Notes under the pieces: generated by a model | Seen by the model: only the letters and a program-made list of their open reading frames with translations | Database searches by the model: none | Told to the model about the DNA's origin: nothing | Program-made: the position numbers and the translations under genes | Part shown: positions 1-7,420 of the stretch, in pieces | Position numbering within the stretch: the stretch's first letter is position 1 | Layout: each line of letters starts with the position of its first letter | Assembly: GCA_027943245.1 (NCBI GenBank) | Contig: JANDJZ010001495.1 | Coordinates: 1-10,945, forward strand | Source: Acanthamoeba sp. SK_2022b | Taxonomy: Eukaryota > Discosea > Longamoebia > Acanthamoebidae | Reading direction: 5' to 3' | DNA length: 10,945 nucleotides

Positions 1-87
1 CCCACGCCCACGCCCACGGGGCGATGGCTGGGTGATCGAGAGTGCCTCGGCTGACTGAATACACACACCCCCCAATCTAATCTTCAG

Positions 88-1676
88 CTGGCGTGGGCGT
101 TGCGCCAAAGCGGACGCGCCGAGGAGGCCAAGGCTCTGCTGGGGTCCATCTTTAGCGACAAGAGACTTTCCAAGCAATTCATCCAGGTTGGTGCACCCCC
201 GCTGGGCGACGTCCCTCCTCTGCCCATCGGATTTATAAAGATAGCTAGATAGATAGATTTAGATTTAGATATAGATATAGATTTCTCTATATATATACAC
301 ACACAAAGAAAGAGAGAGAGAGAGAGAGGAGATACACATTGTATGCAAATGCACCGCATCGGCAACGAACGCCCACTAAGCCTGCGTGTAGGTGTGGCGG
401 GTGGACCTCGACGGGGCGGGCAAGTTCGAGGCCTACCGCCGCAAGTACCTCATCCTCTTCAACGAGCTCCTACGGGACACGGGCGACCTCGACCGCCTGG
501 AGCTTCTCGTGCTGAAACTCTTCAAGGACCCCATCATTTCGCAGCAGCACGATGTCCTCGCCGCCGCTTGCTCCTCTCTTGTGCACGTTCGTCTTCCCCT
601 CGCACACATCACGCCAACAGCGACAGCACCACGCACACGCACACGCACACGCACACGCACACGCACACGCGCAAGACTCGCCGTGTGGGTTGAACTGCTG
701 GGCCCCCGCAGCGATGTGCTCGCTTGCTGCATACGCGCGGAGGGGGGAGAGAGAGAGAGACGCGGGGGGGTTGCTCTGGTCGTCTCACACACACACACCC
801 CGCAGGTCCTTGCCAGGCGTGTTCATGAAAGGTTGGCCAGCCAGAGAGCTTCAGCTGAACGAGAAGGCCGCCCGTCAGCTGCAACACCCATCGACCTCAC
901 GGAAGACTCCCCGCCGACGGTGGTGGCGGCGGTGGTGGTGCCGCAGGGTACTCTTTCCACGTCAGAGCAGCACACTGCGTGATGGCTCACCGGCGCCGGT
1001 GGTGGGTGGATGGATGGGTGGGTGGGTGGTTCGGGTGGTTCGGGTGGTGATGAGGCCACAGAGGAAGCCAGGACGTGGCTGCGGCGCAGCTTCGAGGCCT
1101 ACACGCACGCGCTGGACGCCTTTGCCCGGTCGCCCAACCAAGGTTGCCTCGGCGAGCAGGAGAAGGAGCAGGAGCGGGAGCGCGCTGACCGCATGCTGTT
1201 GTGCGCCTTTGAACTCTATCGAGTCGTGCACCCCATGCCCACGCGAGACACCGACCCCACCTGGAGCGTTGGCCAGGTGGCTTCCTTTTGCCAAAAGACG
1301 TTCAAGGTCCGCCCCTTTAAGCCACCCACCCACCCACCCACCCCCCCAATCCACCAACGATCGTTGAGGAGGAGGGCGGTAGCTCTAAATCAAAACGGCG
1401 CGACAGTCGCGGCCGAGGAAGCTCAACGCAGAAGAGGACGAGCCCCGAGACGCGGAAAGGCGCCGCGCCGTCGAGCATGCGGACCAGCTCCTCGACGAGT
1501 CTCTCGACGTGTCCCAGGGGCCTCCGCCGTTGGTGCCCCCCACGCCCGACCTGCCACGCGCCGGCGACTCCCGCAAGAAGGCCACGCGCCGCCCCAAGCC
1601 CACTTTCCCCGAGCTCGCCTCACTTTCGCCGCCCTCGTGTCTACCACCCCCAACCACCTCGCCGGCCGATTCCTGA
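88..1676 (+). CDS. 3' part of an unrecognised multi-exon gene with helical segments and a SUMO-interaction-like motif
   Basis: I do not recognise this protein. My tentative exon chain is 88-186, 392-553, 806 to about 951, about 1053-1306 and 1407-1676, with the 5' end outside the window. The acceptors at 86-87, 390-391, 804-805 and 1405-1406 and the donors at 187 and 1307 keep phase 0. The donor at 554 is less certain, and the boundaries near 951-1053 are guesses made to remove an in-frame TGA at 980-982. The first exon (LAWALRQSGRAEEAKALLGS) is amphipathic and resembles a TPR-type helix pair; the second is leucine-rich and helical. The third contains PIDLTEDSP, which fits the hydrophobic-acidic pattern of SUMO-interaction motifs. 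The fourth is helical with an acidic/basic stretch (EQEKEQERER). The last exon is charged, then Pro/Ser-rich, and ends at TGA 1674-1676. A nuclear scaffold or SUMO-related role is only a guess. Confidence 0.4.
187..391 (+). repeat. Microsatellite-rich intron of the unrecognised gene
   Basis: Putative intron between the first two exons. It carries short tandem stretches: AGAT and AGATTT/AGATAT units at about 238-284, TA and CA runs at about 286-305, and a GA run at about 311-329. The donor is GTTGGT and the acceptor ends TGTAG. It lacks a strong pyrimidine tract, so the boundary rests mostly on frame continuity (phase 0 on both sides). Confidence 0.45.
631..670 (+). repeat. (ACGCAC)n hexamer microsatellite in an intron
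   Basis: Six perfect ACGCAC units followed by ACGC, lying within the putative intron 554-805. The same intron also has a GA run near 749-760 and a CA run near 785-797. Open frames crossing it encode only Thr-Arg or Ala-His repeats and are not taken as coding. Confidence 0.85.
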
Positions 1677-1860
1677 TTCGTGTGGAACGATTGCCCGAAA
1701 ATCAGGGTTGTTGTTGTTGGGGGAGTAACACTTCAAGAAGTGGGCCAGGTGCGCCTGCTTCTCGCTTTGCTCCGTCACCGCCCAGACCGAGCTATAAACG
1801 CGTTGTCGTGAGTGACACGCCCACCCGCACGGGCCAGCCGCAGGAGCAGGGCTCAACCAA
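1677..1860 (+). pseudogene. Possible Sec1/Munc18 (Vps33-like) C-terminal fragment in broken frames
   Basis: Directly after the TGA at 1674, the same frame reads FVWNDCPK and then IRVVVVGGVTLQEVGQVR (about 1701-1754). This fits the conserved C-terminal signature of SM proteins: a beta strand, GG(V/T)T, x-x-E, then an L/V-R-L helix. About 13 residues later, in another frame (+2), YKRVVVSDTPTRTG (about 1793-1834) fits the following SM beta strand and T-x-x-x-x-G segment, and a third frame gives GLNQLTQL. The order and spacing are right for an SM protein, but the frame changes and no standard intron repairs them. It could be a remnant, a sequencing indel, part of the upstream gene, or chance similarity in GC-rich DNA. 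Confidence 0.25.
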
Positions 1861-2211
1861 CTGACGCAGCTGCGCAACCCCAAAAAACGCTCATCACGAG
1901 CAACGGCCCACCGCTAGCAGCGGGGGCGGACGAGTACTGGCCCCAGTACGGGATCATCGCCACGGCACTGAAGTGCATGCATGGTCTTGTCAGACACAGG
2001 GCACGTGGAGGGAGAGACCCGTTCGCGCCACGCGTGGGCCGGCGAAAAGGTTGGGGAGGAAGCCACCAGCTGCAACGGGGTTCCCCCCACATGGGGGGGG
2101 GTGTTGCTAAATGGGGATTTATCTGGGTGTCTCGCCGCGACAAAAAGCCGATTTCCCTCGCCCGCTTTGCCTCTTTTTTTTCAAGCTTAGCCCAGTACGC
2201 ACGCACGAGAG
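1861..2211 (+). other. Intergenic / 5' region upstream of the peroxiredoxin gene
   Basis: I see no convincing gene here. The stretch is GC-rich and contains a run of nine G at about 2093-2101. Just upstream of the peroxiredoxin ATG there is a pyrimidine tract (about 2169-2181) followed by AAGCTTAG. This could be the end of a 5'-UTR intron or simply the leader. No TATA box sits at a plausible distance; a TATAAA at 1793-1798 lies more than 400 bp upstream. Confidence 0.4.
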
Positions 2212-3053
2212 ATGTCGTCCCACGCTGTCATCGGTAAGCCTGCCCCCGACTTTGATGAGGAGGCTGTCCTCGGACAAGACTTCACCAGAGTTAAGCTCTC
2301 CGACTACAATGGTAATATGCGCCCCCCTCCGCCTGTATTCACCTCTCCCGCAGTGTTGGATGGCTCACTGTCTCTACATGGCAGGCAAGTACCTTGTGCT
2401 TTTCTTCTATCCTCTTGACTTCACCTTTGTGTGCCCCACCGAAATCCTTGCCTTCAGCGACCGTGCGGATGAATTCCGCAAGATCAACGCGTACGCGCAC
2501 ATTTTCTTCAAACAATCGCGCCCTCAAGGATTTACACTCACCCCTCTTCCTCGCACAGAGAATTGGTGGGTGTGTCAGTAGACTCCAAGTACTCTCACTT
2601 GGCCTGGATCAACACTCCGCGTAAGCAGGGCGGCCTCGGTGGCGCCCTCAAGATCCCCCTTGTCGCTGATCTGACCAAGGCCATTTCCCGCAAGTACGGC
2701 GTTCTCATCGAGGAGGCTGGCCACACCTACCGCGGCCTCTTCATCATCAACCCCAAGGGCGTGCTTGTGCAAGCCACCCTTAACGATGCTCCTGTTGGCC
2801 GCAACGTCGACGAGACCCTTCGCCTTGTTCAGGCCTTCCAGTATGTTGACGAGCACGGCGAGGTTTGCCCCGTCAACTGGACGGTATTGCTCGCCTCTCT
2901 CCTTTGCGCTTCCCCCCCCAATTTTCTTTCTTGGGACCACGGCTGTACTCACCAGTCACATCTCCCCGCCCCGCTCTTCCCCAGCCTGGCTCGGCCACCA
3001 TGAAGGCAGACCCCAAGGAGTCGCTCGCCTACTTCGAAAAGGCCAACCAGTAG
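2212..3053 (+). CDS. PRDX: Typical 2-Cys peroxiredoxin (thioredoxin peroxidase), complete, four exons
   Basis: Reduces hydrogen peroxide and organic peroxides using two cysteines and, in this family, thioredoxin. Exons are 2212-2311, 2385-2490, 2559-2883 and 2985-3053; introns of 73, 68 and 101 nt all have GT-AG ends. Joining them gives exactly 600 nt, or 199 residues plus TAG, the usual length. The peroxidatic Cys is C50 in [10 protein letters not shown], preceded by the catalytic Pro/Thr of YPLDFT. The resolving Cys is C172 in GEVCPVNW. Both motifs of hyperoxidation-sensitive eukaryotic Prx are present: GGLG and a C-terminal YF in AYFEKANQ. No signal or transit peptide is visible, so it is probably cytosolic and should form decamers of dimers. 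The ATG at 2212 begins the conserved N-terminus (IGKPAPDF). Exon splitting at AATG|GC and GC|AGAA restores family sequence, which fixes the splice sites. Confidence 0.97.
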
Positions 3054-3140
3054 AGTCCCCCCGCCCCAGGTGCCCAAAAGGTCTTTCTGCGTTTTTTTTG
3101 ACGCCGCGAAAATACAAAAAAAAAAAAAAAACAAAAAACG
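3054..3140 (+). other. Very short intergenic spacer with A16 tract
   Basis: An 87-bp spacer holds the 3' end of the peroxiredoxin transcript and the 5' leader of the hydroxylase. It has a T8 run (3092-3099), then an A16 run (3116-3131), one C, and A6 just before the next ATG. No AATAAA is present; AATACA at 3110-3115 is a weak variant. Separate promoter and polyadenylation signals would have to overlap here, or the hydroxylase promoter lies inside the peroxiredoxin gene. Confidence 0.6.
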
Positions 3141-4132
3141 ATGCAAAACGAAGAAGAGCAAGACGTGGGTTGCCTTGTTGACGCGTTGCCCCCTGCGCTA
3201 GGACTACAAGTTCTGGAGTTGGTGATGGGCAAGAGCAGGGACCTCAGCTGGGCTCTTGGGGGCGAAGGCCGCAAACGTTGCGGCCTTCGATTGTGGCCTC
3301 CGCCCATTCCAAGAGAAAAGGTGATTGATGATGACACACTGCAGTTATCCGAGGACGAGCTTCGCGCCATCGACGTCGAAGGACCAGGCTACACGATTAA
3401 GGACGGATTTCTGGGTACCGTGGATGCCTTGGCGGCCCTGCGCGATGAGGTTTGCAAGATCCACGAAGAGGGTCAGCTGCAGCCTGCGGCCATGGTTTCG
3501 CGTCACCGTCGGCGTTGGGCAGCCCCAAATGCGCGGGGTACGTGGGCTCCTTCTTTTCGCTTTGCGTGCAAGAAAACCAACAACCTCTCGTGCCGTGCCA
3601 GGAGACCGGCAGCTGTGGCTAAACGTGGACAACCTGGCGCATGAGTGGTGGGCTGCCTGGCCGCACCTACGTGCGGCTTGCACGCGACTACTGCAGGTGC
3701 GCGAGGAGCTGCAACAAGTGTGGGGATTTGGCCAAGGGCGCGTTCAGGCTCAGCTGGCCTGTTACCCAGGTGGCGGCGCGCGGTATCAGCGCCCACGTCA
3801 TACACACTGGCGCCTCCTGGGCGCTGCGACTCACCATTTTTTTTTTGCCCCCCCTCAGGTATGTACGCCACTTGGATGCTGGCGGATCGGACAGCGACTC
3901 AAGTGCACAGCGTCGCCTTACCCTGCTGTACTACATCAATCCAAAGTGGACACTCGCCGATGGGGGATGTCTGCGCCTGTACCCACAAAACCAGCTAGAC
4001 AAAGACCAAGAAGTGTGGGTGGATGTGGCGCCTCTGGGCGATCGCTTGCTCATATTCCAGAGCAGGACCATTGAGCATGAGGTGCTCCCCTCACAAGGTT
4101 TGCGTTTTTCACTCACACTCTGGTTGTATTAA
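3141..4132 (+). CDS. EGLN: PHD/EGLN-type prolyl 4-hydroxylase (2-oxoglutarate/Fe(II) dioxygenase), complete, three exons
   Basis: Hydroxylates a prolyl residue using O2, 2-oxoglutarate, Fe(II) and ascorbate. Exons 3141-3537, 3602-3782 and 3859-4132 (introns of 64 and 76 nt, GT-AG) join to 852 nt, 283 residues plus TAA. Splicing restores family motifs across both junctions: ARGD-RQLW (R132-G133-D134) and ACYPGGGARYVRHLD. Iron ligands are H197 and D199 (RHLD) and H266 (IEHEV). R275 in LRFSLTLW is the expected 2-oxoglutarate-binding Arg. YYINPKW and DGGCLRLYP match the double-stranded beta-helix core. The N-terminal 80 residues are less certain: the ATG at 3141 follows an A-rich leader, and this segment contains a perfect DNA hairpin. 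No signal peptide or KDEL is seen, so it is a cytosolic/nuclear type rather than collagen P4H. In animals the substrate is HIF-alpha; in Dictyostelium and Toxoplasma relatives it is Skp1. Skp1 is my inference if this is a protist. Confidence 0.93.
3263..3289. repeat. Perfect 12-bp inverted repeat inside hydroxylase exon 1
   Basis: CGAAGGCCGCAA at 3263-3274 and its exact complement at 3278-3289 flank a 3-nt loop. The RNA would form a GC-rich hairpin about 120 nt downstream of the proposed start codon. It encodes EGRKRCGLR in the open frame, outside the conserved catalytic domain. Confidence 0.9.
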
Positions 4133-4133
4133 A
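4128..4133 (+). promoter_or_regulatory. ATTAAA polyadenylation-like signal overlapping the hydroxylase stop codon
   Basis: ATTAAA is a common variant of the AATAAA poly(A) signal. Here it contains the TAA stop codon (4130-4132), so the 3' UTR would be only about 10-30 nt, in line with the tight spacing of the genes upstream. It may also be chance. Confidence 0.3.
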
Positions 4134-4155
4134 GTCATTGTTACAACATGCTTAT

Positions 4156-4386
4156 TGCAACATCACCAACACATCAACACCACAACACCATTACCACCAC
4201 TACATCACACCAAACCACAACATCCAGTCCAGCTGACCTTACACACACCACAACACTGCAACAGCACCACAACACCACATCAACAGCACCACAACAACAT
4301 CACAACAACACCACACCATCACCACCACACCACCAAAACACCACAACACACCACCACACTACCACCACACCACTAACACCAGCATC
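4156..4386 (+). repeat. A/C-rich degenerate triplet repeat block 1
   Basis: Mosaic of CAC, CAA and ATC/CAT units with almost no G on this strand, starting about 25 bp after the hydroxylase stop codon. Open frames through it encode only Thr/His/Gln/Asn-rich low-complexity sequence, as expected from DNA of this composition. No gene is called. Confidence 0.9.
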
Positions 4387-4730
4387 AGGGTCACAAACTT
4401 GATGTTGCCTCACAAGAAGTTGGCACCAATGATGGTCTCTCCCAAGGTATTCAATCCAGTCTTGTTGTCATGGAGCTTTGGTGTCACCCCAGACTGCTTG
4501 GATGTTGTGATTGTGGCAAAGGGCACAGTTGCCCCCTTTGAGCCATGCCTTGATCATGTTGAACAGGTGATCATAGCCAATGCCATAGAGGTCCTTGTAT
4601 ATGACAAGCCACACTCACTGACACAAAATGCATCCATCCTGCCCCCAGAGTGCTGGCTCACTACACTCAATGAACTGGATAATGTCTGACAATGCCTGTA
4701 AGGATGTGCCATTTCACCTCCCTGGTGAGT
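4387..4730. other. Unique-sequence island, possible decayed coding fragment, strand undecided
   Basis: Balanced-composition sequence between an A/C block and a G/T block. On the + strand one frame is open from about 4399 to a TGA at 4687-4689 (96 codons; contains SFGVTPDCLDVVIVAKGT). On the - strand two frames look equally protein-like but carry stops: one reads YKDLYGIGYDHLFNMIKAW, the other TTSKQSGVTPKLHDNKTGLN and then TLGETIIGANFL before a TGA. I do not recognise a family in any frame. A fragment of an old transposable element or gene is the simplest reading; coding in either direction cannot be decided from the sequence alone. Confidence 0.35.
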
Positions 4731-4845
4731 GCTGTTGTGGTGATGTTGTGGTGTTGGTGTGGTGGTATAATTGTGGTGTTGTGGTGTTGTGGTGTTGTGG
4801 TGTGGTGGTGGTGTGGTGATGGTGTGATGTTGTTGTGGTGGTGTG
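4731..4845 (+). repeat. G/T-rich repeat block (reverse-complement polarity)
   Basis: GTGGTGTTGTG-type sequence, the complement of the A/C blocks. It includes four tandem TGTGGTGT octamers at about 4774-4805. The polarity returns to A/C at a TGAATTCA palindrome (4844-4851). Confidence 0.9.
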
Positions 4846-4849
4846 AATT

Positions 4850-4881
4850 CAACAACGCAACACCACACAAACACCACAACA
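4850..4881 (+). repeat. Short A/C-rich block flanking the transposon
   Basis: CAACAACGCAACACC-type sequence immediately left of the inverted-repeat element. Its continuation appears right of the element at 5505, so the element probably inserted into an A/C repeat. Confidence 0.8.
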
Positions 4882-5504
4882 AACAGAGTGTTCAGAAAAA
4901 AGTAACAATGACTCTTTTGTCAATATACATTATATATACACAAACAAATGGAATAAAAACACATTGAAATATGTACAAGGCCGCAAAAAAAAAAAAAGCT
5001 TCAAATTCTGTACACTGAGGTAAAACAGTTTTGAAGATTGGATGTTTTGTACATGTAATGTATTGTTCAACATGAATTGTGTTTAAATTGTTGTTAAACA
5101 TTCAAAAAATTCATTTCAGTACCTTTCTGCCTATTGAAACAGGTAGTAGCAAAATGTCTTGGTGTTGAGAAAAAACACATAACAAGAAGAACTGTTTTCA
5201 AAAACATCTTTTAAGGGTTGGTACCAATGTGGGTCTGAGTGATTTTGTGTTGACATACCTGTTATGTTCCCATTACAGGCATGAAATAGCTCAAATTTGG
5301 TTAAGATTTGCACACTAAGCGATACTTCTTCTAAATACCTGCATCAGGTCAACACTTCTCTTGTTGTTTTGTGATGAAAAAGGTAAGGTGGTGAAAAAGT
5401 GACATATGTGAATGTACAGAAAAGGCATGTTCCCCTTGGGTCATGTACATGCATTTTTAGGTTCGTAAAAAGTGACATTGTTAATTTTTTCTAAACACTC
5501 TGTT
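4882..5504. mobile_element. 623-bp non-autonomous DNA transposon (MITE-like) with 29-bp terminal inverted repeats
   Basis: The left end (4882-4910) and the reverse complement of the right end (5476-5504) agree at 27 of 29 positions. Both begin AACAGAGTGTT and share an A6 run and TAACAATG; they differ at positions 12 (C/T) and 21 (G/T). The interior is AT-rich and unlike the flanking repeats. It has no open frame longer than about 70 codons, hence no transposase. AACA on both sides (4878-4881 and 5505-5508) could be a target duplication, but the flanks are CAACA-type repeats, so this is weak. The superfamily is not certain; the end sequence resembles that of the small element at 10335-10459. 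Confidence 0.75.
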
Positions 5505-5965
5505 AACACTACCACACCACCATAGCATCACCATCACAACTCTATCACCACAGCACAACCACCACACCATTGCCACACAACATTCACACAACATCACCAC
5601 TACAACACCACCACAACACCGCAACACCACAACACCACCACCACAACACCACACCACTACAACACCACCACACCACACCACAACTTCACCACAACACCAC
5701 CAAAACATCACCACAGCTTCACAACCTGATCCCCATACCACCCCACAACACAACTATACCACCACAATACCAACACCTCAACACCACAACAGCACACAAA
5801 CACCACAATATCCCCACCAACCACAACAACACCAAAACACCACCACAGCACCACCACAACCATCACCAAAACACCACCACAACATCACCTCAACTACAAC
5901 ACCACACCCCCACAACACCACCACACCACAACACCACCACAACACCGCACCGCCACAACATCACC
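5505..5965 (+). repeat. A/C-rich degenerate triplet repeat block 2
   Basis: CACCACAACACC-type mosaic, almost free of G. The 134-codon Thr/His/Asn/Pro frame inside it is a product of composition, since stop codons are rare on this strand. No gene is called. Confidence 0.9.
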
Positions 5966-5972
5966 ATGTTGT
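5955..5972. repeat. Small inverted repeat at an A/C to G/T polarity switch
   Basis: ACAACAT (5955-5961), loop CACC, ATGTTGT (5966-5972). The repeat changes strand polarity exactly here. A wider imperfect pairing, CCACAAC (5953-5959) with GTTGTGG (5976-5982), encloses it. Confidence 0.75.
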
Positions 5973-7035
5973 AACGTTGTGGTTATGCTGTGCTCATGTG
6001 GTGGTTGTGGGGTGGTGGTGTGGTTGGGGTGTTATATTGGTGGTGGGTTATTGTGGTGATGTTGTGGTGTTGTGTTGATGGTGAGGCAAAGTTATATTGG
6101 TGGTGTTATGGTGATGGTTTTGTGGTGATGGTGGATTGTTGTGGTGTGGTGTTTTGTTGTGGTGTTGTGGTGATGTTGTGGTGGTGATGTGGCGTTGTGT
6201 TGTTGTACTGTTGTGTTGGTGAGTGTGGTAATGTTTTGGTTTTGTGGTGGTGTTGTGGTGTTGGTGGTGTTGTGGTGATTTTGTGGTGCATGTTGTGGGG
6301 TGTTGCGTTGGGTGTTGCTGTTGGTGTTGAGGTGTTGGGGAGATGGTGATGGTGGTGGTGTTATGGTGATTTTGTGGTGATGTTGTGGTGGTGTTGTGGT
6401 ATGGTGGTGTTGTGGTGTTGTTGTGGTGGTGTTGTGGTAATGGTGGTGTTGTGGTGGTGGTTGTGGTGATGTGGTAATTGTGTTGGGTGATGCAGTGCTT
6501 TTGTGGTGTGGGGTTGATGTTGTGGTGATGTAGTGGTAATCACATCTTGTGGTGAAGTTGTAATGTTGCTGTGGTGAGGGTGATGCGGTGATGTTGTGGT
6601 GATGTTGTGTTGGGGTGATGGTGGTGGTGTTATGGTGATTTTGTGGCGTTGTGGTCGTCTTGTTGTGGTGTTGTTTTGTTGGTGTTGTGGTGTAGTTGTG
6701 GTGCTGTTGGGGTGGAGATCTGGTGCTGCGTTGTTGTGGTGATGTTGTGGTGTTGTGGTGGTGATGTTGTGGTGGTGTTGTTGTGGTGGTGTTGTTGTGG
6801 TGGTGTTGTGGTGCTGTGGTGGTGTTGTAGTGGTGCTGTTGTAGTGGTGATATGGTGTTGTGGTGGTGATATGGTGTTGTGGTGGTGTTGTGCTTGTGGT
6901 GGTGTTGTTGTGGTGTTGTTGTTGTGGTGTTGTTATGGTGGTGTGGTGATGTTGTTGTTGTGGTGGTGTGGTGTTGTAGTGTTGTGGTTGTGTTTTGATG
7001 TTGTGGTGTTGGGAGATGTTGTTGTTGGTTGTTGT

Positions 7036-7049
7036 TGCATATATATGCA
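7036..7049. repeat. 14-bp palindrome TGCATATATATGCA in a non-repeat interruption
   Basis: Perfect palindrome at the start of a short AT-rich island (about 7037-7062, followed by CTAAGTTTAGAGG) inside the G/T block. Its role is unknown. Confidence 0.8.
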
Positions 7050-7344
7050 CTAAGTTTAGAGGGTGATGTTGTGTTGGTGTGGTGATGGTGTGATGATGGT
7101 GCGTTGTTGTTGTGGTGGTTTTGTTGGTGTGGTTGTGATGATGTTGTGTTGATGTGGAGATGGTGTGGCGTTGGCGTGATGGTGTTGTGGTGCAGTGGTG
7201 GTGTTGGCGGTGTGGTTGTGGTTGTGGTTGTGTTGGGCTGGTGTAGTTGTGTTGTGGTGTTGTTGTGGTGATGGTGTGGTGCTGTGGTGATTTTGTGGTG
7301 GTGATGTGGTGGTAGTGGTGGTGGTGGTGATGTAGTGGCGGTGT

Positions 7345-7420
7345 GTGGTTGTGGTTGTGGTTGTGGTTGTGGTTGTGGTTGTGGTTGTGGTTGTGGTTGT
7401 GGTTGTGGTTGTGGTTGTGG
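7345..7420 (+). repeat. Perfect hexamer array (GTGGTT)12 plus GTGG
   Basis: Twelve uninterrupted GTGGTT units (7345-7416) plus GTGG. It is the most homogeneous stretch in the domain, which suggests recent expansion. The unit does not match a telomeric repeat I know. Confidence 0.95.

Noticed and set aside
433..1357. Several Arg/Val/Gly-rich frames on both strands over gene 1
   Set aside because: These are shadows of GC-rich exons and of hexamer or GGT repeats in introns.
1674..1676. TGA recoding (selenocysteine or readthrough) linking gene 1 to the Sec1-like segment
   Set aside because: The two flanking segments do not resemble parts of one known protein. No SECIS-like element was identified, and the downstream frame breaks again soon after.
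2575..2952. 125-codon minus-strand open frame over the peroxiredoxin
   Set aside because: Antisense shadow of a strongly conserved gene.
3110..3138. A-rich tract as the poly(A) tail of a processed retrocopy of the peroxiredoxin
   Set aside because: The peroxiredoxin retains three introns, so it is not a retrocopy.
3325..4074. Unspliced 249-codon + frame across the hydroxylase
   Set aside because: It contains exon 2 of the hydroxylase but otherwise reads out of frame or through introns. Splicing at 3537/3602 and 3782/3859 restores all family motifs.
7345..7420. Telomere repeat
   Set aside because: GTGGTT does not match known telomeric units. The array is internal and only about 76 bp long.
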